DNA of 64,000 nucleotides from Ramlibacter paludis (GTDB lineage: Bacteria; Pseudomonadota; Gammaproteobacteria; Burkholderiales; Burkholderiaceae_C). Positions 55,072 through 64,000 of this stretch are shown piece by piece. Both the position numbers and the translations under genes were made by a program. The first letter of the stretch is position 1, and each line of letters starts with the position of its first letter. The notes under the pieces were generated by a model. It worked only from the letters and a program-made list of their open reading frames with translations. It was not told the origin of the DNA and searched no databases. Where the stretch lies: assembly GCF_022012305.1 (NCBI RefSeq), contig NZ_JAKLTM010000004.1, positions 496,001-560,000 on the forward strand. The letters run 5' to 3'.

Positions 55072-55991
55072 ACACGGACATCGCCATCATCGGCGCCGGC
55101 GCCGCGGGCCTCTCGGCCGCAGCGGCCGCCGCCGCGCAAGGCCTGCAGGTGCTGGTGATCGAGCGCATGGGCGCCGGCGGCCAGGTGATGAACGTCGAGA
55201 ACATCGCCAACTGGCCGGGCCAGCCCGATGGGATCTCCGGCTTCGAGCTCGGGCCGCTGCTGCAGGAGCAGGCCGAGGAGGCCGGCGCGCAGTTCCTGCT
55301 GGACACGGTGCTGTCGGTCACGGCGGCGGACGGCGGCGTGCGGCTGCAGTGCGAGGGCGAGACGGTGCAGGCGCGCGCGCTGATCGTCGCGGCCGGCTCG
55401 GCGCGGCGCAAGCTGGAGGTACCGGGCGAAGAGCAGCTGGAAGGGCGCGGCGTCTCGCATTGCGCTTCCTGCGACGGGCCGCTGTTCCGCGGCCAGGCGG
55501 TGTGCGTGGTGGGCGGCGGCGATTCCGCCTTCGGCGAGGCCGCGGTGCTGGCCACGCATGCAGCGCACGTCACCCTCGTCTTTCGCGAGGCGCAGCCGCA
55601 TGCACAGGCCTACCTGCAAGCGGCCTTGCAAGGCCTGCCCCATGTCACCCTGCTGCCCGGCGCCGAAGTGCTCGCCATCGAAGGCACGCCCAACGTCAGC
55701 GCGCTGCGCGTGCGCGTGAACGGCGAGGAGCGCGGCATTCCTTGCGAAGGCGTGTTCGTCTACGCCGGCCTGCGCGCCGACAGCGGCTTCCTCGCCGGCA
55801 CGGTGGCGCGCGACGAGGAAGGGCGCATCCGCACCGACGACCAGTTCCGCACTTCCCTGCCCGGCGTGTTTGCCGCCGGCGACATCCGCAGCGGCGCGGG
55901 CCGGCTGCTGGCCGACGCCGCGCGCGACGGCATCGCGGCGGCGCAGCGCGCCGCGCGCCATCTGAACGAGAGACAGGAGACAAGAGCATGA
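55062..55991 (+). CDS. Thioredoxin-reductase-like flavoprotein
   Basis: A 309-residue FAD/NAD(P)H pyridine-nucleotide disulfide oxidoreductase of the TrxB fold. FAD motif IIGAGAAGLSAA is near residues 9-20, the redox pair SHCASCDG gives Cys134 and Cys137, the NAD(P)H motif VVGGGDSAFGEAAVL follows, and FAAGDIRS closes the FAD site. It is full length for TrxB but differs in sequence (GQVMNVENIANWPG). It overlaps the UGSC gene by 10 bases and the Bug gene by 4, so it is dedicated to this operon. The Cys pair of the UGSC protein is the obvious partner, replacing thioredoxin. Confidence 0.9.
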   Translation: MALNTDIAIIGAGAAGLSAAAAAAAQGLQVLVIERMGAGGQVMNVENIANWPGQPDGISGFELGPLLQEQAEEAGAQFLLDTVLSVTAADGGVRLQCEGETVQARALIVAAGSARRKLEVPGEEQLEGRGVSHCASCDGPLFRGQAVCVVGGGDSAFGEAAVLATHAAHVTLVFREAQPHAQAYLQAALQGLPHVTLLPGAEVLAIEGTPNVSALRVRVNGEERGIPCEGVFVYAGLRADSGFLAGTVARDEEGRIRTDDQFRTSLPGVFAAGDIRSGAGRLLADAARDGIAAAQRAARHLNERQETRA

Positions 55992-56968
55992 ACCACCGCC
56001 AGAAACTCAAGGCCCTGCTGGCCTTCGCGGCGCTGCCGCTGGCCGGCCGCGTGGCCGCGCAGGACTTCCCCATCGCGGGCAAGCCGATCCGCATCGTCGT
56101 GGGCTTCCCGGCCGGCGGCGGCACCGACACGCAGGCGCGCCAGGTCGGCCAGCAGCTCGGGCAGCTGCTGAACGTGCCGGTCGTCATCGACAACAAGCCG
56201 GGCGCCGGCACCATGCTGGCCGCGATGGAAGTGATGCGGGCCGCGCCCGACGGCCACACGCTGCTGTACACGCCGTCGTCCACGCTGGCGCAGCTGCCGC
56301 ACACGCTGGGCGCCGTGAAGTACGACACCTTCAAGGACTTCACGCCGATCTCGCTGGGCGCACTCGGGCCGCTGGTGCTGGTCGTGCACAAGTCGGTCCC
56401 CGTGACGAGCGTGCGCGAGCTGGTGGCCTATGCCAAGGCGCATCCCGGCAAGCTGAACTACGTGTCGCAGGGCCTGGGCACCTCGTCGCACATGTACGGC
56501 GAGATCTTCTGCAAGCAGGCCGGCATCGACATGGTGCACGTGCCGTACAAGGGCGCCAACGACGTCGCCAAGGACTTCATCGCCGGCCGCGTGCACCTGC
56601 AGTTCGCCTCTTCCTCCGCCGCGGTGGCGCTGGCCAAGAGCGGCGAGATCCGCATGCTGGCGGTGGTGGGGCAGAAGCGCAGCAGCCTGTTCCCCGAGCT
56701 GCCCACGATGGGCGAGCAGGGCGTGAGCGGCGTCGACATCGACAGCTGGGTCGGCTACTTCGGCCCCGCCGGCATGGCGCCGCAGACGGTGGCGCGCCTG
56801 AACGAGGCGATCGGGCAGGTGCTGAAGACGGCGAAGCTGAAGGAGGAGTACCGGCAAGGCGGCGCCGAGGCGCAGCCCTCGAGCCCGGAGCAGTTCGCGG
56901 CCATCGTCAAGGACACCTACGGGCAGTGGGGCAGCATGTTGCAGAAGATCGGGTTCACCAAGTTGTAG
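55988..56968 (+). CDS. Bug-family (TctC) periplasmic solute receptor
   Basis: A 326-residue receptor. The leader (basic NHRQKLK, hydrophobic ALLAFAALPLAG) ends near RVAAQ; the mature part reads FPIAGKPIRIVVGFPAGGGTD, with IDNKPGAGT and HVPYKGAND. Its ATG overlaps the flavoprotein stop (ATGA). As the third gene of the LysR-controlled operon it should bind the substrate of the UGSC system. The operon ends at the nested palindrome at 56979-57143. Confidence 0.93.
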   Translation: MNHRQKLKALLAFAALPLAGRVAAQDFPIAGKPIRIVVGFPAGGGTDTQARQVGQQLGQLLNVPVVIDNKPGAGTMLAAMEVMRAAPDGHTLLYTPSSTLAQLPHTLGAVKYDTFKDFTPISLGALGPLVLVVHKSVPVTSVRELVAYAKAHPGKLNYVSQGLGTSSHMYGEIFCKQAGIDMVHVPYKGANDVAKDFIAGRVHLQFASSSAAVALAKSGEIRMLAVVGQKRSSLFPELPTMGEQGVSGVDIDSWVGYFGPAGMAPQTVARLNEAIGQVLKTAKLKEEYRQGGAEAQPSSPEQFAAIVKDTYGQWGSMLQKIGFTKL

Positions 56969-56978
56969 GGGTGCGGCC

Positions 56979-57143
56979 AGCCGCGGTTCGGGCTTCGCCG
57001 CTCACCACGGCCTACGGCCTACGGGGGAGCCGGGGTTGCCACCCCGGCCTACGAAAGCCGTGCCCGTAGGCCGGGGTGGAAACCCCGGCTTGCCACGCGC
57101 TCCACGTAGGCCGTGGTGAGCGGCGCCAGCCCGAACCGCGGCT
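56979..57143. repeat. Nested REP array with GTAG heads
   Basis: The outer arms pair perfectly over 16 bp (56979-56994 with 57128-57143) and then 19 bp (56998-57016 with 57105-57123). Inside are two 8-bp hairpins, GCCGGGGT-TGCC-ACCCCGGC (57029-57048) and GCCGGGGT-GGAA-ACCCCGGC (57070-57089). These can also pair with each other over 13 bp (57041-57053 with 57065-57077). GTAG heads the REP units on both strands. It lies between convergent genes. Confidence 0.88.
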
Positions 57144-57149
57144 TCCCGA

Positions 57150-59507
57150 TTACGCCAACCCCTTCCCCTCCAGCTCCCTGCGCGTCGCCGCAATGCACGC
57201 GCGCAGCTCCTCGAGCTCGCGCCGCACATCGGTGCTTTCATCCAACCCTGCCTCGATGCCGGCCGCCATGCGCATCACCGCACCCAGCCCCAGCGTGCCC
57301 GCCGAGCCCTTCACCTTGTGCATCTGCGCATGGATCTCGGTGGCCGATGGCGTACCGGCCAGCGCATCGCAACTCGCCAGGTAGGTCGCCAGCCCGCTGC
57401 GCACCAGCGCCCGCAGCTGCTCGTCGCCCATCATCGCGCGCAAGCCTTCCAGCGTCTCCGCATCGAGCAGCGTGACCTCCGCCGGCGCAGCCGTGGGCGC
57501 GGCCATGGCCGCCAGCGGGGCAGTCGCGGCCCCACGCTGCCCATACCGCACGATCGCCGCATCCAGCTGGTCCCACTCGATCGGCTTCATCAGGCAATCG
57601 TTCATGCCGGCGCCCAGGTAGCGGTCGCGCTCGCGCGCCATCACGTTCGCCGTGAGCGCCACGATCGGGATGTCCTTCTCCGGCCCCGGCAGGCGCCGGA
57701 TGCGCCGCGTGGCCTCCACGCCATCCATCACCGGCATCTGGACGTCCATGAACACCAGGTCGAAGGGCTGCTGCTGCACCCGCGCCAGCGCCTGCGCGCC
57801 ATCCTCGGCGAACACCAGTTCGTGGCCCTGGCTGCCCAGGCGCGCGGCCAGGATCTGCCGGTTGATGTCGACGTCTTCGGCAATGAGGATGCGGCGCGGC
57901 TCCACGACGCGCGCCTCGGCGCGGCGCGGCTGCTCAAGCGCCTCCACGTCGCCCGGCACCAGCGGCAGCTCGAACCAGAAGCAGCTGCCCACGCCCACGC
58001 GGCTCTCCACGCCGATGCGCCCTTCCATGGCCTCCACCAGCCGCTTGCAGATCGCGAGGCCCAGGCCGCTGCCGCCGTAGCGCCGCGAGATCGAACGGTC
58101 CTCCTGCGTGAAGGCTTCGAACAGGTGGTCGAGCTGGGCGCCGGCAATGCCCACGCCCGTGTCGCGCACCTCGTAGCGCAGGCGCTGCGCCGCGTCTTCC
58201 TCGTCCTCCACCTGGCGCACGGCGATGGTCACGCCGCCGTGGTGGGTGAACTTCACGGCATTGCTCACCAGGTTCATCAGCACCTGCGTCACGCGCGTGG
58301 GGTCGCCCTTCAACACCGGCGGCGAGTGCGGCTGCAGCTCCACGTCCAGCGCCAAGCCGCGCTCCACCGCCAGCGGGTGCACCAGCGAGCGCACCTGCTC
58401 CAGCAGGTCGGGCAGGGAGTAGTCGATGGCCTCCAGCTCCAGGCGGCCGCTCTCGATGCGCGAGAAATCGAGGATGTCGTTGATCACGCTGAGCAGGTGG
58501 CGCCCCGATGCGCGCATCGCCTCCACCCAGCGCCGGTGCGTGGGCGGCAGCTGCTCCGCCGCCAGCAGGTCGATCATGCCCAGCACGCCGGTCATGGGCG
58601 TGCGGATCTCGTGGCTCATCGCCGCCAGGAAGTCGCTGCGCGCCTCGCCCGCGCTGCGCAGGTCGGCGGCCAGCTGGCGCTGCTGCCCCAGCAGCATCGC
58701 GATCGGCAGGCTGGAGAACAGCACGGTCACCAGGTACAGCTGCACCAGCGCCACGCGCTGCTCCATGCTGTTGCCGCTGCCGACGATGGCCACCAGCGCG
58801 CCGCTGCCGGAAAGCACCGAGCCCAGGGCGGCGAGCGACACTGCCACCACGCCCGCCGTCACGCCCACCAGCCCGAAGCTGGAAGCCGTCACCATCACGA
58901 TGGGAAAGCTGAGGAACACCAGGGCCGGATGCGCGTCCTGCAGCACCACGAACATCGCACCGGCCATGGCGGCGATGACCGCGATCGCGCGCGCCGGCGT
59001 CAGCATGTCGAGCGCGCGCCGGCGCGTGGTGGCCGTGGACCAGCCGAGGAGGACCGGGGTGGCCACGAGCAGGCCGAGGACGGACGCGCAGTACCAGATG
59101 CGCCACGCGTCGAGGAAGCCGGCTCCCTCGGTCCAGTGCAGCAGCGCGGCGCCGGCGCCGGAGCTGAGGGCCGGCACGGCCAGGAAGGCCAGCAGCATGA
59201 TGCCGGCCTGCCGGCCGTTGAGGAAGCTCGGATTGGGGCCGCACAAGCGCCGCGTCAGCGCCGCCAGCACCAGCATCTCGAACGTGTCGCACAAGGCCAG
59301 CAGCAGCGACGGACCGTCGCCGAACAGGCGCAGCGCCAGCGCGTCCCCCAGCCAGAAGACGATCAGGAACACCGCCCAGCTCCGGCCGGGATGGCGCAGC
59401 AGCACCGTGACCCCGAAGGCGTTGGCGAACCACACCGGGGCATTGGTGCCGAAGAGCGACGTGGCCACCGACGCCAGCGCCAGGTAGGCGAAGCCCGCCC
59501 AGCACAA
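57150..59507 (-). CDS. Hybrid sensor histidine kinase (MASE1-HisKA-HATPase-REC-HPt)
   Basis: A membrane sensor kinase of at least 785 residues. An N-terminal MASE1-like eight-helix region (about 1-270) is followed by HisKA (SHEIRTP, His near 298), HATPase ([25 protein letters not shown]), a receiver ([11 protein letters not shown], Asp near 587) and an HPt domain ([13 protein letters not shown], His near 729). It is a full phosphorelay in one chain with no response regulator next to it. The 59507 start is a TTG inside the first helix. The frame stays open upstream, and AGGGAG stands 6 bases before an in-frame ATC at 59540, so the true start may be non-ATG and 11 codons earlier. Confidence 0.92.
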   Translation of the reverse strand: MCWAGFAYLALASVATSLFGTNAPVWFANAFGVTVLLRHPGRSWAVFLIVFWLGDALALRLFGDGPSLLLALCDTFEMLVLAALTRRLCGPNPSFLNGRQAGIMLLAFLAVPALSSGAGAALLHWTEGAGFLDAWRIWYCASVLGLLVATPVLLGWSTATTRRRALDMLTPARAIAVIAAMAGAMFVVLQDAHPALVFLSFPIVMVTASSFGLVGVTAGVVAVSLAALGSVLSGSGALVAIVGSGNSMEQRVALVQLYLVTVLFSSLPIAMLLGQQRQLAADLRSAGEARSDFLAAMSHEIRTPMTGVLGMIDLLAAEQLPPTHRRWVEAMRASGRHLLSVINDILDFSRIESGRLELEAIDYSLPDLLEQVRSLVHPLAVERGLALDVELQPHSPPVLKGDPTRVTQVLMNLVSNAVKFTHHGGVTIAVRQVEDEEDAAQRLRYEVRDTGVGIAGAQLDHLFEAFTQEDRSISRRYGGSGLGLAICKRLVEAMEGRIGVESRVGVGSCFWFELPLVPGDVEALEQPRRAEARVVEPRRILIAEDVDINRQILAARLGSQGHELVFAEDGAQALARVQQQPFDLVFMDVQMPVMDGVEATRRIRRLPGPEKDIPIVALTANVMARERDRYLGAGMNDCLMKPIEWDQLDAAIVRYGQRGAATAPLAAMAAPTAAPAEVTLLDAETLEGLRAMMGDEQLRALVRSGLATYLASCDALAGTPSATEIHAQMHKVKGSAGTLGLGAVMRMAAGIEAGLDESTDVRRELEELRACIAATRRELEGKGLA

Positions 59508-59582
59508 GGTGGCGAGGGGAGCGAGTGCCAGGCCGCGGATCGTGTTCTCCCTGTGGCCGGCGGAAGGGCCGGCCCAGCGGCT

Positions 59583-59588
59583 AATCTA
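59583..59588 (-). promoter_or_regulatory. Probable -10 box (TAGATT) for the sensor kinase gene
   Basis: TAGATT on the minus strand lies about 30 bases before the AGGGAG ribosome-like site and matches the TAGANT boxes seen ahead of several genes here. Confidence 0.4.
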
Positions 59589-59610
59589 GTGCAAAAGCCG
59601 CCGGGTGGGG

Positions 59611-61008
59611 TCAGATGTGCAGCGCACGCCCCAGCGCGCGCAGCGCCGACTCCTGCACGGCCTCGCCCAGCGTCGGGTGCGCGTGGATGATGCCGCCCAC
59701 GTCTTCCAGCCGCGCGCCCATCTCGATCGCGTAGCTGAAGGCCGCGGCCAGTTCCGACACGCCGGTGCCCACCGCCTGCCAGCCCAGGATCAGGTGGTTG
59801 TCCTTGCGGGCCACCACGCGCACGAAGCCCTCGGTGCCTTCCAGGCTCATCGCGCGGCCGTTCGCCGCGAACGGGAACAGCGCGCTCTGGCAGGCGATGC
59901 CGGCCTTGCTGGCCTGCTCCCCGGTCTGGCCGACGGCCACCACTTCGGGATCGGTGAAGCACACCGCGGGAATCGCCAGCGGCGCGAAATGCTTGCGGTG
60001 GCCCGCGATGCATTCGGCGGCCACTTCGCCCTGCGCCATTGCGCGGTGCGCCAGCATCGGCTCGCCGGTGAGGTCGCCGATGGCCCAGACGTTGCGCATC
60101 GAAGTGCGGCACTGGTCGTCGACCTTCACGGCGTTGCCCGCCATGTCCAGTTGCAGCGACTCGAGGTTGAAGCCGCGCGTCTTCGGCCGCCGCCCCACGG
60201 CCACCAGCACCTGGTCGGCCGGCAGCACGAATTCGTCCGCTTGGCGGCTGCGCACGCGCAGGCCCTTGCCGCCCTCGGCCAGGCCTTCGGCGGTGCAGCC
60301 CAGGTGCAAGGTCACGCCCAGGCGCTTGAGCGCCGCCAGCACGGGCCGGCTCAGTTCCTCGTCATAGGTGGGCAGCACGCGGTCGGTCGCTTCGACGATG
60401 GCGACTTCGGCGCCCAGCTTGCGCCAGGCGAAGCCGAGTTCCAGCCCGATGTAGCCCGCGCCCACCACCACCAGGCGCTTGGGCACTTCGCTGAAGGCCA
60501 GCGCGCCGGTGGACGAGACGACGTTGCCGCCGAAAGGCACGGCCTTCAGTTCGACCGGCTCGGAACCCGTGGCCAGCAGCAGGTGCTCGCACTGGATGCG
60601 CAGGTCCTCGCCGCTCGCGGCCTTCACGTCCACGGTCTTGCCGTCGACGATGGTGGCCCAGCCGCGCACGACCTGCGCACCGTTCTTCTTCAGCAGCGCG
60701 CCCACGCCGCCGGTGAGGCGGTCGACGATGCCGTTCTTCCAGCCCATCGCCTGCCCGAGCTCGATGCGCGGCTTGTCGACGTGGATGCCCAGCGGCGAAT
60801 TGCCGGCATAACGGCGCGTGGCGTCGAACTGCTCGGCGACGTGGATCAGCGCCTTCGACGGAATGCAGCCGACGTTGAGGCAGGTGCCGCCCAGGGCCTC
60901 GCCTTCGACCAGCATCGTCGGCACGCCCAGTTGCGCCGCTCGGATCGCGGCCACGTAGCCACCGGGGCCGCCGCCGACCACCAGCAAGGTGGTTTGTTTC
61001 GTCTGCAT
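59611..61008 (-). CDS. lpdA: Dihydrolipoyl dehydrogenase (E3) of the 2-oxoacid dehydrogenase complex
   Basis: A 465-residue FAD enzyme that reoxidises the lipoyl group of E2 with [18 protein letters not shown] is the FAD motif (12-26). The redox disulfide is [13 protein letters not shown] near residues 39-51. [13 protein letters not shown] is the NAD motif, and [15 protein letters not shown] near the end has the catalytic His-Glu pair. It starts 4 bases after the E2 stop and is last in the operon, so it is the dedicated E3 (LpdV-like). Confidence 0.95.
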   Translation of the reverse strand: MQTKQTTLLVVGGGPGGYVAAIRAAQLGVPTMLVEGEALGGTCLNVGCIPSKALIHVAEQFDATRRYAGNSPLGIHVDKPRIELGQAMGWKNGIVDRLTGGVGALLKKNGAQVVRGWATIVDGKTVDVKAASGEDLRIQCEHLLLATGSEPVELKAVPFGGNVVSSTGALAFSEVPKRLVVVGAGYIGLELGFAWRKLGAEVAIVEATDRVLPTYDEELSRPVLAALKRLGVTLHLGCTAEGLAEGGKGLRVRSRQADEFVLPADQVLVAVGRRPKTRGFNLESLQLDMAGNAVKVDDQCRTSMRNVWAIGDLTGEPMLAHRAMAQGEVAAECIAGHRKHFAPLAIPAVCFTDPEVVAVGQTGEQASKAGIACQSALFPFAANGRAMSLEGTEGFVRVVARKDNHLILGWQAVGTGVSELAAAFSYAIEMGARLEDVGGIIHAHPTLGEAVQESALRALGRALHI

Positions 61009-61012
61009 GCGG

Positions 61013-62329
61013 CTACTCCACGAACAACAGGGCCGGCGTTTCCAGCAGCGCCTTGACGGCCTGGATGAAACGCGCCGCGTCCATGCCGTCGACCACGCGG
61101 TGGTCGAAGGACGAGGACAGGTTCATGAGCTTGCGCGCCGCCACGTTGCCGTTGACGAACATGGGACGCTCGACGATGCGGTTGACGCCGACGATGGCGA
61201 CTTCCGGATGGTTGATCACCGGCGTGGTGACCAGGCCGCCGAGCGCGCCCAGGCTGCTGATCGTGATGGTGGAACCGGCCAGCTCCTCGCGCGTCGCCTT
61301 GCCGGTGCGCGCGGCCTCGGCCAGGCGCGCGATCTCGCGACTCGCCGCCCATGGGTCCATCGCTTCGGCATGCCGCAGTACCGGCACCATCAGGCCGCCA
61401 TCGGTCTGCGCGGCGATGCCCAGGTGCACCGGCGCGTGCCGCGTGACCACGCCGGCATCGTCGTCGAAGCGGGCGTTCATCATCGGAAAGTCCGCCACCG
61501 CCAGCACGACGGCGCGCGCCAGCAGCGGCAGCAGCGTGAGCTTGCCGCGCGTGGCGCCGTAGCGGTCGTTCAAGGTCTTGCGCAGTGCCTCGATCTCGGT
61601 GACGTCGATCTCCTCGACGTAGCTGAAGTGCGGGATGCGGCGCTTGGCCTCCTGCATCTTCTGCGCGATCTTGCGGCGCAGGCCGATCACCGGCAGCGCT
61701 TCCTCGCCCTGGCGCTGCACGTAGGTGGAGCTGCTCGCGGCCGTGCGCGGCTGGCCGCGCGAAGCGAGGTAGACGTCGAGGTCGGCGTGCGTGATGCGGC
61801 CCGCGGCGCCGCTGCCGTGCACGAACTGCAGTTCGATGCCGAGCTCCCAGGCGCGCTGTCGCACGGCCGGCGATGCCAGCGGCTTCTCGCCCGGCGCGCG
61901 CATGGGCGCCGGCGTCGCCACCGGCGGTTGTGCGCGCGGCGCGGCGACGACCACGGGCTCGGGCTTCGGCTCGGGCTTCGGCTCGGGCTTCGGCTCCGGT
62001 TTCGGCTCGGGTTTCGATTCAGTCTTCGCAGGGTGTGCAGCTTCGCTGCGCACCGGCGCCACCGGCGCTTCCTTGACGTTGCCCGCGCCTTCGACTTCCA
62101 GCCGGATCAGCTCCGCGCCGACCGGCATCAACTCGCCTGGCTTGCCGCCCAGGCTCACCACGGTGCCCGCCCGCGGCGACGGAATCTCCACCGTCGCCTT
62201 GTCCGTCATCACGTCGGCCAGCACCTGGTCCTCGGTCACCGTGTCGCCGGGCTTCACGCGCCATTCGACGAGTTCGACTTCCGCGATGCCCTCGCCGATG
62301 TCCGGCATCTTGATCGTGTAGTGCCCCAT
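61013..62329 (-). CDS. bkdB: 2-oxoacid dehydrogenase E2 (dihydrolipoamide acyltransferase), branched-chain type
   Basis: A 438-residue E2. The lipoyl domain at 1-80 has the lipoylated Lys in [11 protein letters not shown] (Lys44). A flexible KPEP-repeat linker follows, encoded by the 12-base repeats at 61956-62015. The peripheral subunit-binding domain is near 140-175, and the acyltransferase core ends with [13 protein letters not shown] (catalytic His and Asp). AAGGA precedes the ATG. A single lipoyl domain, four-gene operon and E1-alpha/E1-beta split point to the branched-chain (BCKDH) rather than the pyruvate complex; acetoin is the alternative. Confidence 0.92.
   Translation of the reverse strand: MGHYTIKMPDIGEGIAEVELVEWRVKPGDTVTEDQVLADVMTDKATVEIPSPRAGTVVSLGGKPGELMPVGAELIRLEVEGAGNVKEAPVAPVRSEAAHPAKTESKPEPKPEPKPEPKPEPKPEPVVVAAPRAQPPVATPAPMRAPGEKPLASPAVRQRAWELGIELQFVHGSGAAGRITHADLDVYLASRGQPRTAASSSTYVQRQGEEALPVIGLRRKIAQKMQEAKRRIPHFSYVEEIDVTEIEALRKTLNDRYGATRGKLTLLPLLARAVVLAVADFPMMNARFDDDAGVVTRHAPVHLGIAAQTDGGLMVPVLRHAEAMDPWAASREIARLAEAARTGKATREELAGSTITISSLGALGGLVTTPVINHPEVAIVGVNRIVERPMFVNGNVAARKLMNLSSSFDHRVVDGMDAARFIQAVKALLETPALLFVE
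61956..62015. repeat. Tandem 12-bp repeat encoding the E2 linker
   Basis: Five 12-base units (GGCTCGGGCTTC on the plus strand) run in frame; the first three are identical and the last two differ by one or two bases. On the coding strand they read Lys-Pro-Glu-Pro, giving a stiff flexible arm for the lipoyl domain. Such a repeat can change copy number by slippage. Confidence 0.95.
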
Positions 62330-62338
62330 ATGTGTTCC

Positions 62339-63397
62339 TTAGGCCGCCATCGCGCGCTTGAACGCGGCGCCAACCCGGTCCGGACCGGGGAAGTAGGCCC
62401 ATTCCTGGGCGTGCGGATACGGCGTGTCCCAGCCGGTGACGCGCTCGATCGGCGCTTCGAGGTGGTAGAAGCAGTGCTCCTGCACCAGCGAAGTGAGCTC
62501 GCCGCCGAAGCCGCCGGTGCGCGTGGCCTCGTGCACGATCACGCAGCGGCCGGTCTTCTTCACCGACTCGAGGATGGTGTCCAGGTCCAGCGGCCAGAGC
62601 GAGCGCAGGTCGATGATCTCGGCGTCGATGCCGGTCTCCTCCGCCGCCTGCTGCGCCACCCAGGTCATCGTTCCGTAGGCGATCACGGTCAGCTGCGAGC
62701 CGGGACGGAACACCGCCGCCGACTCCAGCGGCACCGTGTAGTAGCCCTCGGGCACGTTGCCCATGGGATGCTTCGACCAGGGCACCACCGGCCGGTCGTG
62801 GCGGCCGTCGAAGGGGCCGTTGTACAGGCGCTTGGGCTCCAGGAAGATCACCGGGTCGTTGCACTCGATCGCCGAGATCAGCAGGCCCTTGGCGTCGTAG
62901 GGGTTGCTGGGCATCACGGTGCGCAGGCCGCAGACGTGCGTGAACAGCGCCTCCGGGCTCTGGCTGTGGGTCTGGCCGCCGTAGATGCCGCCGCCGCAGG
63001 GCATGCGCAGCGTCAGCGGGCAGGTGAAGTCGGCGGCCGAGCGGTAGCGCAGGCGCGCCGCCTCCGACACGATCTGGTCGGAGGCCGGATAGAAGTAGTC
63101 GGCGAACTGGATTTCCGCTACCGGCCGCAGGCCGTAGGCCGCCATGCCGACGGCCACGCCGACGATGCCGCCTTCGCTGATCGGCGTGTCGAAGCAGCGC
63201 GGCTTGCCGTACTTGGCCTGCAGGCCTTCGGTCACGCGGAACACGCCGCCGAAGTAGCCCACGTCCTGGCCGAAGACGACCACGTTGGGGTCGCGTTCCA
63301 TCATCACGTCCATGGCGCTGCGCAGCGCCTGGATCATGGTCATGGGCTTGGTCGCCTGGTCGGCGGCGAGATGCTTGTCCTGGGTTTTCGTCAGCAT
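62339..63397 (-). CDS. bkdA2: 2-oxoacid dehydrogenase E1 beta subunit
   Basis: A 352-residue transketolase-like E1 beta subunit. FGQDVGYFGGVFRVTEGL, FDTPISEGGIVGVAVGMA and RMPCGGGIYGGQTHSQSPE are the classic branched-chain E1 beta segments with the thiamine-contacting Glu and His. GGGAG precedes the ATG by about 9 bases. It begins 5 bases after the E1-alpha stop. The TAA stop overlaps the sequence that forms the E2 ribosome site (TAAGGA), so translation of E1-beta and E2 is linked. Confidence 0.94.
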   Translation of the reverse strand: MLTKTQDKHLAADQATKPMTMIQALRSAMDVMMERDPNVVVFGQDVGYFGGVFRVTEGLQAKYGKPRCFDTPISEGGIVGVAVGMAAYGLRPVAEIQFADYFYPASDQIVSEAARLRYRSAADFTCPLTLRMPCGGGIYGGQTHSQSPEALFTHVCGLRTVMPSNPYDAKGLLISAIECNDPVIFLEPKRLYNGPFDGRHDRPVVPWSKHPMGNVPEGYYTVPLESAAVFRPGSQLTVIAYGTMTWVAQQAAEETGIDAEIIDLRSLWPLDLDTILESVKKTGRCVIVHEATRTGGFGGELTSLVQEHCFYHLEAPIERVTGWDTPYPHAQEWAYFPGPDRVGAAFKRAMAA

Positions 63398-63402
63398 GTT
63401 CT

Positions 63403-64000
<598 letters not shown>

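Noticed and set aside
56979-57143. CRISPR array or small RNA gene
   Set aside because: The repeats are inverted rather than direct and there are no spacers; the GTAG-headed palindromes fit REP elements.
61956-62015. Mobile or regulatory minisatellite
   Set aside because: The 12-base units are in frame and encode the usual flexible E2 linker.

Overview
The window is a high-GC, tightly packed stretch of a beta-proteobacterial chromosome, most likely Burkholderiales and probably Comamonadaceae (Ramlibacter/Variovorax-like). Reasons: six Bug/TctC-type periplasmic receptors without their membrane partners, a Comamonadaceae-type porin, AGGAGA-type ribosome sites, several TAGANT -10 boxes, and long spurious antisense frames typical of very GC-rich DNA. 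No plasmid, phage or insertion-sequence gene is visible. No gap between genes exceeds 300 bases; the largest (about 140-180 bases) hold promoters, operators or palindromic repeats.

Layout. (1) 1-2063: a phosphofructokinase cut by the left edge, class 1 fructose-1,6-bisphosphatase, and tRNA-Thr(CGT) with promoter and terminator. (2) 2075-6214: a cation/proton antiporter with an alpha/beta hydrolase, an ABC-type amino-acid-like binding protein and a small hypothetical gene. (3) 6222-19366: a large catabolic block with Bug receptors, two esterase/hydrolase-fold proteins, a muconate-lactonizing-enzyme relative, crotonase, acyl-CoA dehydrogenase, tannase-family esterase, CoA transferase, GST-like protein, lactonase-like amidohydrolase and AhpD-like protein. 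Two of its promoters carry the same 19-bp element at exactly the same distance from the start codon, and a weaker copy lies at a third. (4) 19444-22152: a TetR repressor, MFS exporter and short-chain dehydrogenase, with two perfect TetR operators around the promoter. (5) 22190-31664: gamma-glutamyltransferase, a hydrolase, three or four small genes, PutA with a divergent Lrp-type regulator, a gamma carbonic anhydrase and an exported protein. (6) 31813-35344: a heterodimeric ABC exporter. (7) 35396-42596: LacI regulator, TRAP transporter, VOC protein, RuBisCO-like protein and DUF1537 kinase, a probable apionate-type sugar-acid pathway. (8) 42639-52439: TauD dioxygenase and Bug receptor divergent from an IclR-controlled operon of IlvD/Edd dehydratase, FAD oxidoreductase, the two aconitase X subunits, Bug receptor and porin. 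(9) 52456-56968: LysR regulator divergent from a UGSC-family protein, a thioredoxin-reductase-like flavoprotein and a Bug receptor. (10) 56979-59507: a nested REP palindrome and a hybrid sensor kinase. (11) 59611-64000: the E3, E2, E1-beta and partial E1-alpha genes of a branched-chain-type 2-oxoacid dehydrogenase.

The common theme is uptake and oxidation of organic acids. Each locus pairs its own receptor (Bug, TRAP or ABC) with a few enzymes and a dedicated regulator. The best candidates for undescribed biology are the UGSC/thioredoxin-reductase/Bug operon, the aconitase X operon, the RuBisCO-like/DUF1537/VOC/TRAP operon, and the shared promoter element of the 6-19 kb block.
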